From CAYRGQ01 sp964444885 (GTDB lineage Bacteria > Bacteroidota > Bacteroidia > Sphingobacteriales > Sphingobacteriaceae): DNA of 64,000 nucleotides. Under the pieces are notes generated by a model. It searched no databases, was not told the DNA's origin, and saw nothing but the letters and a program-made list of their open reading frames with translations. Position 1 is the stretch's first letter. Each line of letters opens with the position of its first letter. The DNA is taken from positions 1 to 64,000 of the forward strand of contig CAYUIZ010000004.1 of the NCBI GenBank assembly GCA_964444885.1, given 5' to 3'. Shown piece after piece: positions 1-8,478 of this stretch. The position numbers and the translations under genes were made by a program.

Positions 1-25
1 GCCCCGTTTTCTCCTAGCCCGTAAG

Positions 26-123
26 TGTAAAATACGATGAGCAGGTGGAAGGTAAAAAAGCGAGGTTGTTTAGGGCACGAGTTGCAAACTCGCGCCATAT
101 CGGGAAAACTCGCGCCATATCGG
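26..123. repeat. REP-like palindromic repeat, copy 1, with tandem 20-nt unit
   Basis: Positions 74-83 (GGCACGAGTT) and 87-96 (AACTCGCGCC) form a 10-bp stem with one mismatch around a GCA loop. The motif AACTCGCGCCATATCGG is then repeated in tandem at 87-103 and 107-123. The 26-96 stretch aligns imperfectly with 541-613, so it is one copy of a dispersed repeat. Palindromes of this kind resemble REP elements mobilised by RAYT/TnpA_REP transposases; that link is inference, as no transposase gene is in the window. Confidence 0.5.
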
Positions 124-540
124 TTTAGATTTCGGCTCTTGCTTTAACCCGTTCCCTTTTTGTCTTATTAGTTTCCATTATTTTAAACGCACTGATCATG
201 AAACAGAACAGCAACACGGCAAACAGGATTGGCCATGTCAAATCGTCTGCGGGTTCGTTATTCTGTTATTCTTGTTGGCCGTTTTGAACAATCTCGACTC
301 GTTCTGGCCAGGCGTCCTTGCGGGGTGGAATGATGTGTTTGGCAGGTGGTTTTTTTAATGAAAGAGCAAGCGAAACTAACGTTCCGCCACGGGCAGGATG
401 AAGTAAATCCCGCTTGTGCGTCAACGAAAATGGAACTTGCTTTCCGGGTCGAAGCGAACAACCCGCGAGCCCTCGCACCATTTTTGCGCTTGCAAAGGTT
501 CTCTCGAATAAAGGACTGCTTGTTCTCCTTAACCCCTCGG

Positions 541-618
541 TGCAAAATACAGTAGTTAGGTGGCTGGTAAGTAAATGTATGGTGGTTTAGGGTACGTGTT
601 GTAAACTCGCACCGAGTT
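541..618. repeat. REP-like repeat, diverged copy 2
   Basis: This stretch follows the order of copy 1 (TGCAAAATAC, then AGGTGG, GGTTTAGGG and TAAACTCGC) with scattered substitutions. Its own palindrome at 591-613 is decayed by two mismatches, but AACTCG-CAC-CGAGTT at 604-618 forms a perfect short hairpin. Confidence 0.4.
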
Positions 619-693
619 TAACTTGAAGGCGTTGGTTTTCGATGCGGCTTTTCGCGTTTGAATTTCGCGGGTAATTCCGTATTCTTGTGTTAA

Positions 694-701
694 TAAATTT
701 G
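694..701 (+). promoter_or_regulatory. Possible -7 promoter element for the OsmC gene
   Basis: TAAATTTG matches the Bacteroidota -7 consensus TAnnTTTG exactly and lies about 42 nt before the ATG at 744. No clear TTTG sits 19-21 nt upstream, so the -33 half is weak. It would place transcription downstream of the alternative start at 687, which supports the ATG at 744. Confidence 0.35.
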
Positions 702-743
702 ACAGCGGGTTTGCTTTTCAGCGGGCCTCAACTTACTTTTCTT

Positions 744-1160
744 ATGAATATCACGCTCAAACGCACAAACGACGCCGTCCATTTTGAAGGAATTAGCACG
801 ACCACGGATGTCAGGGTGCATATCGATGGCTCGCCCGAGATTGGCGGGGAAGGGCTGGGTGCGCGCCCCATGGAATTGGTGCTGATGGCACTGGGTTCGT
901 GCAGCGCATTGGACTTGGTTAGCATTCTCAAAAAGCAACGCCAACGGATCGACGATCTGCAGATAAACGTGACGGGCCAGCGGCGCGAGCAAATACCCAA
1001 TATTTTCACCCACATCCACATCGGTTTCCAGCTGTCGGGTGCCATTGACTTGGCAAAGGCCGAGAAAGCAGCCGAATTGGCGGTCAAAAAGTACTGCTCC
1101 GTGCATGATATGCTCGCAGCGGGTGGCGTGGAGATTACCTACGATATTACGATTGCCTAG
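744..1160 (+). CDS. OsmC family peroxiredoxin-like protein
   Basis: This 138-aa protein belongs to the OsmC/Ohr superfamily, cytoplasmic thiol peroxidases that reduce organic hydroperoxides. The two family cysteines are visible: Cys53 in ALGSCSALD at the start of the central helix and Cys118 in KKYCSVHDML. The length fits the YhfA-like OsmC subgroup. I use the ATG at 744 because the residues added by an upstream start at 687 (reading into a hydrophobic, non-family stretch) have no family counterpart and would overlap the likely promoter element at 694-701. It stands alone: the next gene is on the other strand. Which substrate it acts on cannot be told from sequence. Confidence 0.9.
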   Translation: MNITLKRTNDAVHFEGISTTTDVRVHIDGSPEIGGEGLGARPMELVLMALGSCSALDLVSILKKQRQRIDDLQINVTGQRREQIPNIFTHIHIGFQLSGAIDLAKAEKAAELAVKKYCSVHDMLAAGGVEITYDITIA

Positions 1161-1265
1161 GCAGCGAGGGAATCTGCCATCGTGGTCGCGCTGGCGGGAT
1201 AAGTAAAACAAAAAAAGCCGGCAACCCCAGCGAGGCTACCAGCTCGATCACACATCACTGCTTCT

Positions 1266-1835
1266 TTACAAGGCAGCCAATGCCAAGGTGCCTTTCAGTG
1301 CTTCTATGCGCGCCGAAGACTGGGCAAACTGACGCTCCGTGGCACGGACAAGCGGTTCGGTTTGCGCATTGATTTGGTCTGCGTGCGTACGCTTTAGTTT
1401 ATTGAACCTCTTTTCTTCCTGGCGTAGCCTGGCCTGCAACAAGGATTGCAGTTTGCCGATTTGCTTAGCCTCTGCTTTTCGCTGCTTTTCGATTTTCGAA
1501 GCATACATTTCCCGGATTTCCGTGATGGCTTTCTTGCTGTCGCTGATCCGGACGCCTTGTTCGATGTCATCTTGGTAATATTGGATGAGGCGATTCATTT
1601 GCGCCAGGAGGTCGCTTACGCCGTCTCGTTTGTTTTTAATGTTGTCAACCGCGCGGTCATACTGGTCCCATACGACGTCAACGTTCCACTGAAGGAGGCC
1701 GATTTGCATTTTCAGTTCTTCTGTTTTCCGGTCTCGAGCAACCGTGGTTTCCGCGGCGGCAGCCGGCGTGGGCATGTGGGCGGATGCGGTCGTTAATGTG
1801 GCTCCCAATAAGGCGGATAATACGAGCGTTTTCAT
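1266..1835 (-). CDS. Exported coiled-coil protein of unknown function
   Basis: The 189-aa product opens with a signal peptide (MKTLVLSALLGATLTTASA) followed by an alanine-rich stretch, so it should be periplasmic. From about residue 35 to the end it is almost all charged helix (many Lys, Arg, Glu, Gln, Leu) with heptad-like spacing, consistent with one long coiled coil and no enzymatic motif. I do not recognise a family. It is flanked by convergent osmC-like downstream and about 590 nt of non-coding DNA upstream, so it is probably transcribed alone. Confidence 0.75.
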   Translation of the reverse strand: MKTLVLSALLGATLTTASAHMPTPAAAAETTVARDRKTEELKMQIGLLQWNVDVVWDQYDRAVDNIKNKRDGVSDLLAQMNRLIQYYQDDIEQGVRISDSKKAITEIREMYASKIEKQRKAEAKQIGKLQSLLQARLRQEEKRFNKLKRTHADQINAQTEPLVRATERQFAQSSARIEALKGTLALAAL

Positions 1836-2428
1836 GGTTTGTAAATTTTTTTAGTGGTGAATAATGTGTTGTTTTTTTGTCGTGTTCTATGGATAAGACG
1901 CAACGGCAGCAGTTCGGTTGCACGGTGCGAATGCTGAAATAGACGAACTGGCGCATTTACTCGACGAAAACTTAACCCATTAGACAAGAAGCTGGGATCA
2001 ATCGACAAAAGGCTTTTACGGATGACAATAAGTTGCCTGGCATTTTGATATCTCATTTTTATACCTATATTTACACATGGCATCGGGACGGAGGTTCCGT
2101 GCCGGGAAGCCCGCCCGGTGGGCGCGGTTTCCCAACCTATGAAAAACAGTGGCTGGAGGATTGACTAGGCCTAATACCTAACGCCTAAGCAAAAATGGAT
2201 CGCTATTGGGGATAGCCGTGCGCAAAAATGTGCTCGCCCGTTATTGACCGGACGGGTAGCTTTCCTATGGCCTGCATTGACTGGTTTTTCAGTGGAATTT
2301 ACGAATTGGCTGTAGCGCGCGGGGCATTTGCTTGCGTCGCCACAGGTTTAGCTTTTGGGAAGCTATATATTAAGGACAAGGGAGCAAGTGAAACGGAAAA
2401 GGCATGCGGACATTCGTCCCTACTCTAC
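1836..2428. other. Intergenic region with two adjacent hairpins
   Basis: No convincing gene. Two consecutive hairpins occupy 2079-2133. The first pairs ACGGA (2088-2092) with TCCGT (2096-2100) around GGT. The second pairs 2104-2116 with 2120-2133 as 13 base pairs with one bulged C and a GGT loop. No T-run follows, so this is not an ordinary terminator. A 68-codon frame at 2228-2434 runs antisense into the end of recG and looks spurious. Confidence 0.4.
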
Positions 2429-4534
2429 CTATGAAATCTTTTCCCAACTGATGCCCGGATCCCGGTCTGTGAGGTAGGTGCGCAGCAATGCGTTTTCGGC
2501 TTTGTCCAGACTGGGGTCGTCCTTAAATAGCGAAATGACCGTTTCGCGGATATGGGTAAGCAACGCTTGGTCCGTGGCCAGGTCGGCCAGTTTGAGGTCT
2601 AGCACGCCGCTTTGCTGGGTGCCAGCGAGATCGCCAGGGCCACGCAGCTGGAGGTCAGTTTCCGCTATTTCGAACCCATCCGTCGTGCGCACCATTGTTT
2701 CCAGCCGTATTTTGCCGTCGTGACTGAGTTTCTGGGAAGACATCAGGATACAATAGGACTGGTCGGCGCCACGCCCCACGCGGCCGCGGAGCTGGTGGAG
2801 TTGCGAAAGTCCAAAGCGTTCGGCATTCTCGATGACCATGACCGAAGCGTTCGGCACATCCACGCCCACCTCGATGACCGTGGTGGCCACCATGATTTGC
2901 GTTTCGCCCTTGACGAAGCGCTGCATCTCGAAGTCCTTGTCCTTTACCGGCATCTTTCCATGCACGATACTGATGCGGTAAGCAGGCAGGGGAAATTCGC
3001 GCGAGAGGGTCTCAATACCCGCCTCCAAGAACATTAAGTCCATTTTTTCACTTTCGGATATCAGCGGGTACACGATGTACACCTGCCGTCCTTTGGCAAT
3101 TTCCTCTTTCATAAACCCGAACATCCGCAGCCGGCTGCTTTCGTACAGGTGCATCGTTTTGATTGGCTTGCGCCCGGCGGGCAGCTCGTCGATGACTGAA
3201 ATGTCTAAGTCGCCGTATAGTGTCATGGCTAGCGTGCGGGGAATGGGGGTGGCCGTCATCACAAGCATGTGCGGCGGTATATGGTTTTTTTTCCAAAGCT
3301 TAGACCGCTGGGCCACGCCGAAGCGGTGCTGTTCGTCAATGACAACGAGTCCCAGGTTTTTGAAACGTACCGCATCCTCGATGAGGGCGTGTGTGCCGAT
3401 GAGGATATCAAGCGTGCCGTCTTCCAAAGCCGTGTGCAGGATGTTTCGGTCTTTTTTGGATGTGGATCCGGTCAGCAGGCTGACGGAGGCCAGGCCGCTG
3501 CCGAGAAGCCGACGGATGCCGTTGTAATGTTGTTGGGCGAGGATTTCCGTGGGCGCCATCAGACAGGCTTGAAAACCGTTGTCGATCGCCAGCAGCATGC
3601 TCATCAAGGCCACCACGGTCTTGCCGCTGCCTACGTCGCCCTGTACCAGCCTGTTCATCTGTCCGCCGGTGGCCGTGTCGCGCCGGATTTCGCGCACCAC
3701 CCGTTTTTGGGCGTTCGTCAGTGCAAAGGGCAGCCGTTCGTGAAAAAATGTATTGAAATGCCGGCCTACTTCCTCAAACCGATGGCCCTTGAATTTTCGG
3801 GCATGGTTCAGCTTCGTTCGCAGCAATTTGAGCTGGATGAAGAATAACTCGTCAAACTTGAGGCGCCTGATGGCCTGTTGTAATTCCTGGGCGTTCTCGG
3901 GAAAGTGGATGGCTACCAAGGCTTGCCGTAGGGGCATTAGTTGATTGGCCTGGATCAAGTAGGGCGGTAGCGACTCCGCAATTGTATGCGCGATGCTTTC
4001 GAGGAGCGCGGCTTGCAAGCGCTGGATTCCGCGGCTGTCCAGCCCCTGCTTTTTGAGTTTTTCGGTCGAGCTGTAGACCGGTTGCATGCTGAGGTTGCCG
4101 CGGTTCGCCGCCTTGGGGTTATACAGCTCCATCTCCGGGTGTGTCATCGATAGGCGTCCGTTGAAGAGGCTCGGTTTGCCGAAGATGATATATACGCCCC
4201 CGGGTTGCAGGCTTTTCTTGACCCAGCTGATGCTCTGAAACCATACCAATTCCATGCTGCCAGTTTCGTCGCTAAAGGTGGCCACCAAGCGCTTGCCTCG
4301 CTTCGCGCCGGTTTCTTCCAGCGTGCTGAGCCGGCCGATAACCTGTGCCCCGCTCTGGTCGGGATGTATTTGGCTGATTTTGTGGAATTGCGTGCGGTCG
4401 ATATACCGGAACGGGTAATGGCGGAGCAAATCACCGAACGCGTGTATGCCCAATTCCGTGTGGAGTAGTTCGGCACGGCTTGGGCCTACGCCTTTGAGGT
4501 ACGCGACAGGTGTTATGATGCTTAGCTCAGCCAT
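2429..4534 (-). CDS. recG: ATP-dependent DNA helicase RecG
   Basis: RecG (701 aa) is the branch-migrating helicase that regresses stalled forks and processes Holliday junctions in the cytoplasm. The N-terminal wedge/OB region covers about residues 1-260 (FRYIDRTQF, VIGRLSTLE). The helicase core has Walker A (GDVGSGKT), motif Ia (APTEILAQQH), the DEQH box (VIDEQHRFGV), motif III (TATPIPRT) and the C-terminal motifs up to QLRGRVGRG. The length is normal for the family. The start MAELSIITPV at 4534 matches the usual short N-terminus, and no upstream alternative is needed. The gene below it (4565-4981) is same-strand and ends 30 nt upstream, so co-transcription is possible. Confidence 0.98.
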   Translation of the reverse strand: MAELSIITPVAYLKGVGPSRAELLHTELGIHAFGDLLRHYPFRYIDRTQFHKISQIHPDQSGAQVIGRLSTLEETGAKRGKRLVATFSDETGSMELVWFQSISWVKKSLQPGGVYIIFGKPSLFNGRLSMTHPEMELYNPKAANRGNLSMQPVYSSTEKLKKQGLDSRGIQRLQAALLESIAHTIAESLPPYLIQANQLMPLRQALVAIHFPENAQELQQAIRRLKFDELFFIQLKLLRTKLNHARKFKGHRFEEVGRHFNTFFHERLPFALTNAQKRVVREIRRDTATGGQMNRLVQGDVGSGKTVVALMSMLLAIDNGFQACLMAPTEILAQQHYNGIRRLLGSGLASVSLLTGSTSKKDRNILHTALEDGTLDILIGTHALIEDAVRFKNLGLVVIDEQHRFGVAQRSKLWKKNHIPPHMLVMTATPIPRTLAMTLYGDLDISVIDELPAGRKPIKTMHLYESSRLRMFGFMKEEIAKGRQVYIVYPLISESEKMDLMFLEAGIETLSREFPLPAYRISIVHGKMPVKDKDFEMQRFVKGETQIMVATTVIEVGVDVPNASVMVIENAERFGLSQLHQLRGRVGRGADQSYCILMSSQKLSHDGKIRLETMVRTTDGFEIAETDLQLRGPGDLAGTQQSGVLDLKLADLATDQALLTHIRETVISLFKDDPSLDKAENALLRTYLTDRDPGISWEKIS

Positions 4535-4564
4535 GTTTGCATGGCTAAAATAAGAAAAAAAGGA

Positions 4565-4981
4565 CTACTGTGCGCCAGCTTCAAAAGGTTCGTATTGGAC
4601 AATGGCCTTGCCGTTCTCGCATACAACGCCAATGACGGGTCCGTGTGGCATACAGTCGATAAAAGGGGAAACCAACGGCCCGTATATGTCCATCAACAGG
4701 TTGTAGTCGCGGATGAGTTCACGGAGTTTCTCGACGTCCACGCTTTGGTGATAGGCGAGATGCTTAGGACTACACACCGCTTCGATAGCGGCTAATTCCC
4801 ATTCTTCGGGATCGGTGCAAGGTACAGGCGATGCCAATGTGCGCATCTCGTCGTAGCGTTCGCTGACCAACTTGCCAAGTTCTTCCCGGCTAAGGCCTTC
4901 GTATGGATTCCCATCTTTCTTGCAGCCGATCGCGAAAGACGTGACGGCTATTAACACATAAAAAAGTATATTTCTCATCAT
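4565..4981 (-). CDS. Small lipoprotein of unknown function
   Basis: A 138-aa product with a type II signal sequence: a hydrophobic stretch after MMRNILF and a lipobox ending FAIGC at Cys20, followed by KKDG. The mature part is acidic and short, with four further cysteines (CTDPEE, AVCSPKH, FIDCMP, VVCENG) that could form disulfides. I do not recognise a family. It is upstream of recG on the same strand with a 30-nt gap, and downstream of the EamA transporter gene with a 75-nt gap. Start could also be the second Met one codon later. Confidence 0.7.
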   Translation of the reverse strand: MMRNILFYVLIAVTSFAIGCKKDGNPYEGLSREELGKLVSERYDEMRTLASPVPCTDPEEWELAAIEAVCSPKHLAYHQSVDVEKLRELIRDYNLLMDIYGPLVSPFIDCMPHGPVIGVVCENGKAIVQYEPFEAGAQ

Positions 4982-5056
4982 TGGTCGTTAGGTGGTTTGT
5001 ACTTTATTTATTAACGTATGAAACGACTAAAGCGCGACACCGAATGGGAAGGTATT

Positions 5057-5992
5057 TTATGTTTTGCCAGCAGTCTGCGGAGGAGCGATCCACCGGCGGA
5101 GCATACGCCAATTGAAGAGTACGATGGCGAGTACCAGAATGCTGTACGCGACCAGTTGGTGCGCCGTGATCTTTTCGCCAAACATATAATAAGCCACGGC
5201 AAAGGCTACAAGGGGATTGACGTAGATGAGGATGCCGACGGTAGAGGAGGAAATGCCACTCAGGGCGTATAGGCTCAAATACAGGGGAATGATGGTGAAA
5301 ATGATTGAAATGATTGTCACATTTGACCAAAACGCGGCTTCCGTGGGTATCGGGTGCTGCTGCCACAGCATAAAGGGGAGAATGATGAAGGAGGCCAGCA
5401 CCAGCTGCACGGCCAGCACGTTGAGCTTGTCAAACTGCCCCGTCATCCGTTGCCCGATAAGGTAAAGCGCGTAAAGTGATGCAACGCCAACAGACCATGC
5501 GACCTCGACGAACGAGCCCGAGGCCAACAAGACAACACTAACCAATGCGATCGCCAAGCTGACCCTTTTGATGGCTGATAAAGGCTCGCGGAGGATGAAA
5601 AACGCGGCTACGGTGGTGAGCAAGGGGCAAACCAGATACGCAAATGCGGCCGCTTGTATGCTGATGCTATTGACGACGTAGATAAACGAAAACCAGTTGC
5701 CCAGAATGAGCAACGTGGATACCATGACCACACAGCTGATACGTTTTTTGCGCTCGGGAGGAAGTGCGGCGTAGTGTTGCGCGTCTGTCCGCAACTGTCG
5801 TTTCCGGAAGATGCCGATAAACAGCCAAATGCAAACCGCGGATAGCAGAATACGGTAGTAAAGGATATCCGAGGCGCTCCATTGCTGTAGGTTTCGCAAC
5901 GGAATGGCCATGAAGCCCCATAGGATGGCCGCGGAGGCGGCGGCAACGAAGTACTTAAGCCGTCCGTGGTCACCGGCGAAGGGCTTGGTCAT
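5057..5992 (-). CDS. EamA/DMT family transporter
   Basis: A 311-aa inner-membrane protein of the drug/metabolite transporter superfamily, with about ten hydrophobic helices arranged as two EamA repeats (roughly residues 10-145 and 155-300). Characteristic pieces are AAILWGFMAIPLRNL near the start, AFAYLVCPLLTTVAAFFILREPLS in the first repeat (seen as two adjacent parts) and VNPLVAFAVAYYMFGEKIT in the second. The RarD-like pattern suggests metabolite export but substrate is unknown. Its ATG abuts the stop of ridA (5993) with no gap, so the two are translationally linked. Confidence 0.9.
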   Translation of the reverse strand: MTKPFAGDHGRLKYFVAAASAAILWGFMAIPLRNLQQWSASDILYYRILLSAVCIWLFIGIFRKRQLRTDAQHYAALPPERKKRISCVVMVSTLLILGNWFSFIYVVNSISIQAAAFAYLVCPLLTTVAAFFILREPLSAIKRVSLAIALVSVVLLASGSFVEVAWSVGVASLYALYLIGQRMTGQFDKLNVLAVQLVLASFIILPFMLWQQHPIPTEAAFWSNVTIISIIFTIIPLYLSLYALSGISSSTVGILIYVNPLVAFAVAYYMFGEKITAHQLVAYSILVLAIVLFNWRMLRRWIAPPQTAGKT

Positions 5993-6382
5993 TTACGCTT
6001 TCCAGGCAATAACCGAAATCTCCACGTTGACATTTTTGGGCAGGCCGGCTACAGCCACCGTTTCGCGGGCGGGCTCTGCCTCCGTGAAATACGTGCCGTA
6101 TACGGCGTTTACTGCAGCAAAATCATTCATGTCGCGTAGGAAAATGGACGTTTTGACGACATCGGCAAAGCGATAACCCGCCGCTTCGAGCACGGCGCCC
6201 ACGTTTTTCAATACTTGATGGGCTTCGTCTTCGAGCGACCCGGATACGAGTTCGCCCGTAGTCGGATCAATCGGAATCTGTCCGGATACATACAGCGTGT
6301 TGCCCGCTTGAATGGCCTGATTATATGGCCCGATAGGCGCGGGAGCATTTGCAGTCTCTATTATTTGTTTGGATGATGACAT
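5993..6382 (-). CDS. ridA: RidA family reactive imine/enamine deaminase
   Basis: RidA (129 aa) hydrolyses reactive 2-aminoacrylate-type imines formed by PLP enzymes, protecting the cytoplasm. The family pattern is complete: APAPIGPYNQAI near the N-terminus, VSGQIPIDP, the conserved Arg in EPARETVAV that binds the substrate carboxylate, and Glu in EISVIAW at the C-terminus. The length is typical for the trimeric YjgF/YER057c/UK114 family. It sits between a 46-aa peptide gene (gap 21 nt) and the EamA transporter gene (no gap), so the three look like one operon. Confidence 0.96.
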   Translation of the reverse strand: MSSSKQIIETANAPAPIGPYNQAIQAGNTLYVSGQIPIDPTTGELVSGSLEDEAHQVLKNVGAVLEAAGYRFADVVKTSIFLRDMNDFAAVNAVYGTYFTEAEPARETVAVAGLPKNVNVEISVIAWKA

Positions 6383-6403
6383 GGGGTTTTGCAGTCTGGG
6401 ACG

Positions 6404-6544
6404 TTAGTTGAAAAATAAAGTTTCCAGTATTTTGTACAGGATGGCTAGCACAAACAGTGTAATGGCGATCACATTGATGGCATGCATCACCCTTAAGTTG
6501 AAACTGGTGGGCCGGTTCGGATTCTTTTTCCTAAAGAAATACAT
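6404..6544 (-). CDS. 46-aa single-pass membrane peptide
   Basis: This short frame reads MYFFRKKNPNRPTSFNLRVM and ends in a hydrophobic helix (about residues 22-42) then FFN. It has a basic N-terminus and one membrane helix, so the N-terminus should face the cytoplasm. It lies 21 nt upstream of ridA on the same strand. Short proteins with a KKNPNRPTSFN-like motif and a single helix occur in Sphingobacteriaceae; from memory they resemble DUF6728, but I cannot confirm that. The coherent amphipathic-then-hydrophobic layout and operon position argue that it is real. Confidence 0.7.
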   Translation of the reverse strand: MYFFRKKNPNRPTSFNLRVMHAINVIAITLFVLAILYKILETLFFN

Positions 6545-6622
6545 AATACGAAGTTAGTGGCGATTAATCGTAAAAACAAGTGCGATTCACCAAAAACGGA
6601 CGCCAGGATTGGTGGACGGAGA

Positions 6623-8041
6623 CTACTCCGACAATACCGTATTGCGCGAAGGCGTTTCGGTTTCCTGCCCCGTCGCGTACCACTCGGCCATGCCTCCGAA
6701 ATACACCCGCACGTCGGGGTGGCCTGATTTGTCGAGCACCGAACGGGCGATCGCTGCCCGGTCGCCGCTTTGGCAGTACACAACGGCCGGCTTATCTTTG
6801 TCGATCTTATCCAGATTGTCGGCCAGGGTACCCACGAAAACGTGGATGGCGCCCGGGATATGCCCGGCTTGGTATTCGGATAAACCGCGCACGTCGATGA
6901 GCTGTACGCTCTCGTCGCCCACGAGCGCTTTCATGGCTTCCAAATCGACTACGCGCGCTTGTTTCAACACCATTCCCAATGAATCGACGTCCGCGACATA
7001 ACCGTGGGCCTGGTCCATGCCTATACGCATCAATTTCCGTGTCAGATCCTCCAGGTTAGCGGGGTCAACCACCAACACGAATGGCGTTTCGTAGTCCACC
7101 AGCCAGCCCATCCACGTAGGGAAGGCGTTATTTCCTTGAATGTTGAGACTGCCCGGCAGGTGTCCTGCCGTGTATTCCAGTTTGTTCCGGGTATCGATAA
7201 CCAGCCCGCCTGACTGATAAAATTGGGCAAATTGTTCGTTTGACAGCAATGGCACGGCCGGCACTTCGGTCAGCAGCGGACGCTCGGTTTTGTTAAGCTT
7301 TTTCATCACCGCGAAATACTTCGGCGGCTCGGGCTGGCCGTCCAGCAGGTTCTCGACGAAAGCTTCTTCATTGTCGGGATGGCGGAACGCCCAATTGCGG
7401 ATTTTCTCGTAGCCGACTGTCGAGCTGGGAACGGCCCCGAGGGCCTTGCCGCAGGCCGACCCTGCGCCGTGGCCGGGCCACACTTGGATATGATCGGGCA
7501 GTTGCGCAAATCGTTGGATAGAGGCGTGCATCTGCTGGGCACCGGCACGTTGGGTATTGGCCATGCCGGCTACTTTTTCAAGCAGGTCGGGTCGCCCAAT
7601 ATCGCCCACGAATACGAAATCGCCCGTGAAAACCATCACGGGTTCAGGTGATGCCGGTGTGTCCGTCAGCAGGAAACTGATGCTCTCGGGCGTGTGGCCC
7701 GGCGTATGGAGCACTTCCAGTTTGAGGTTACCCACCTCGATAACGTCCCCATGGCCTACACCAATATGCGGAAACTCGTATAGCCAGTCGGGGCCACCTT
7801 CTTTCGACAGGTATAGTTGCCCGCCGGTAGCGGCCGCTAATTCCCGCGCGCCGCTCAGGAAGTCGGCGTGTACATGGGTTTCGGCAATATGGGTGATTTG
7901 GAGTTTGTTTCGTTCAGCAATGGCGAGGTAATCATCGATGTCCCGTTTGGGATCGATCACGATGGCTACGCCTTTCGCCTGGCAACCCACTACATAACTG
8001 GCTTGGGCGAGGCTTCTGTCGTAAACGCGTTCAAAAAACAT
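6623..8041 (-). CDS. Metallo-beta-lactamase fold hydrolase with two rhodanese domains
   Basis: A 472-aa cytoplasmic protein. Residues 1-235 are a metallo-beta-lactamase domain of the persulfide dioxygenase (ETHE1-like) type: His56, His58 and Asp60 in THVHADFLSG, then HTPGHTPES, FVGDIGRPDL and WPGHGAGS. Two rhodanese domains follow. The first (VIDTRNKLEYTAGHLPGS) lacks the active-site Cys at the expected loop (VVDPANLEDL), while the second (LIDVRGLSEYQAGHIPGA) has it (VVYCQSGDRA). This order is known from bacterial persulfide dioxygenase-rhodanese fusions in sulfide detoxification. The ATG at 8041 is chosen because the upstream extension to 8203 overlaps the holin-like gene and has no family match. 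Confidence 0.93.
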   Translation of the reverse strand: MFFERVYDRSLAQASYVVGCQAKGVAIVIDPKRDIDDYLAIAERNKLQITHIAETHVHADFLSGARELAAATGGQLYLSKEGGPDWLYEFPHIGVGHGDVIEVGNLKLEVLHTPGHTPESISFLLTDTPASPEPVMVFTGDFVFVGDIGRPDLLEKVAGMANTQRAGAQQMHASIQRFAQLPDHIQVWPGHGAGSACGKALGAVPSSTVGYEKIRNWAFRHPDNEEAFVENLLDGQPEPPKYFAVMKKLNKTERPLLTEVPAVPLLSNEQFAQFYQSGGLVIDTRNKLEYTAGHLPGSLNIQGNNAFPTWMGWLVDYETPFVLVVDPANLEDLTRKLMRIGMDQAHGYVADVDSLGMVLKQARVVDLEAMKALVGDESVQLIDVRGLSEYQAGHIPGAIHVFVGTLADNLDKIDKDKPAVVYCQSGDRAAIARSVLDKSGHPDVRVYFGGMAEWYATGQETETPSRNTVLSE

Positions 8042-8121
8042 AGTTTTTTTGTTTGTAGACTTTCTTGATGTTAGGCAAAGATACAAATATCCAGAAACCT
8101 CCGGGCTTGGAAGTGGGGCGT

Positions 8122-8478
8122 CTATACTTTGCTCCGGCCAAAGATGGCATCCAAAAGCAGCTGGATGATGGCTACGATGATGGCGAAGACCGCTGCCCAC
8201 CAAAAGTTGGCCACATCAAATTTGGTGCCCATGAAATAGCTCGTCAGCTGGACCATTAACACGGATATGATAAATGATACGAGCCCCAGGGTGAGGATGT
8301 TGAGGGGCAAGGTGAAGACCCGCAAGACTGTTCCGATCGTGGCGTTGACAAACGCAATGATCAGCCCCGCCAAGATAGCCCAACCAAACCCGGATACGCT
8401 CACCGCGCTGGCGGGCAGCAGGTAAGCCGCCAGGAAAATCGCTAAACCCGTCAGAAGTACATCGACAATAAATCGCAT
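8122..8478 (-). CDS. Phage holin family 4 superfamily membrane protein
   Basis: A 118-aa inner-membrane protein with four hydrophobic segments and little else. The arrangement GWAILAGLIIAFVNATIGTV, followed by LPLNILTLGLVSFIISVLMV and a C-terminal helix, is that of the Phage_holin_4_2 (YvlD) family, which is chromosomal and common in bacteria. No endolysin or phage gene is nearby, so a role in lysis is unlikely; function is unknown. It lies 80 nt upstream of the rhodanese fusion gene on the same strand. Confidence 0.85.
   Translation of the reverse strand: MRFIVDVLLTGLAIFLAAYLLPASAVSVSGFGWAILAGLIIAFVNATIGTVLRVFTLPLNILTLGLVSFIISVLMVQLTSYFMGTKFDVANFWWAAVFAIIVAIIQLLLDAIFGRSKV

Larger units (their letters stand above)
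1..743. other. Intergenic region, no gene seen
   Basis: No open frame here has the look of a protein. The frames of 60-95 codons near 258-555 overlap one another on both strands and carry no signal peptide, motif or family resemblance. The stretch holds two diverged copies of a REP-like repeat (26-96 and 541-613), a short tandem repeat (87-123) and a possible promoter element for the downstream OsmC gene (694-701). Confidence 0.6.

Noticed and set aside
258..555. Overlapping short frames on both strands at the window start
   Set aside because: Three frames overlap each other; none shows coding character and the region also holds repeats.
1832..2083. 83-codon minus-strand frame just upstream of the coiled-coil gene
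   Set aside because: Low-complexity, no signal peptide or family character; it overlaps the start of the coiled-coil gene and the leader region.
2228..2434. 68-codon plus-strand frame
   Set aside because: It runs antisense into the end of recG, has no recognisable motif and no supporting neighbour.
8042..8203. N-terminal extension of the rhodanese fusion to 8203
   Set aside because: It overlaps the holin-like gene and has no family match; the ATG at 8041 fits the domain start.
8122..8478. Holin-like gene as a sign of prophage
   Set aside because: The family is chromosomal and no endolysin, integrase or structural phage gene is near.
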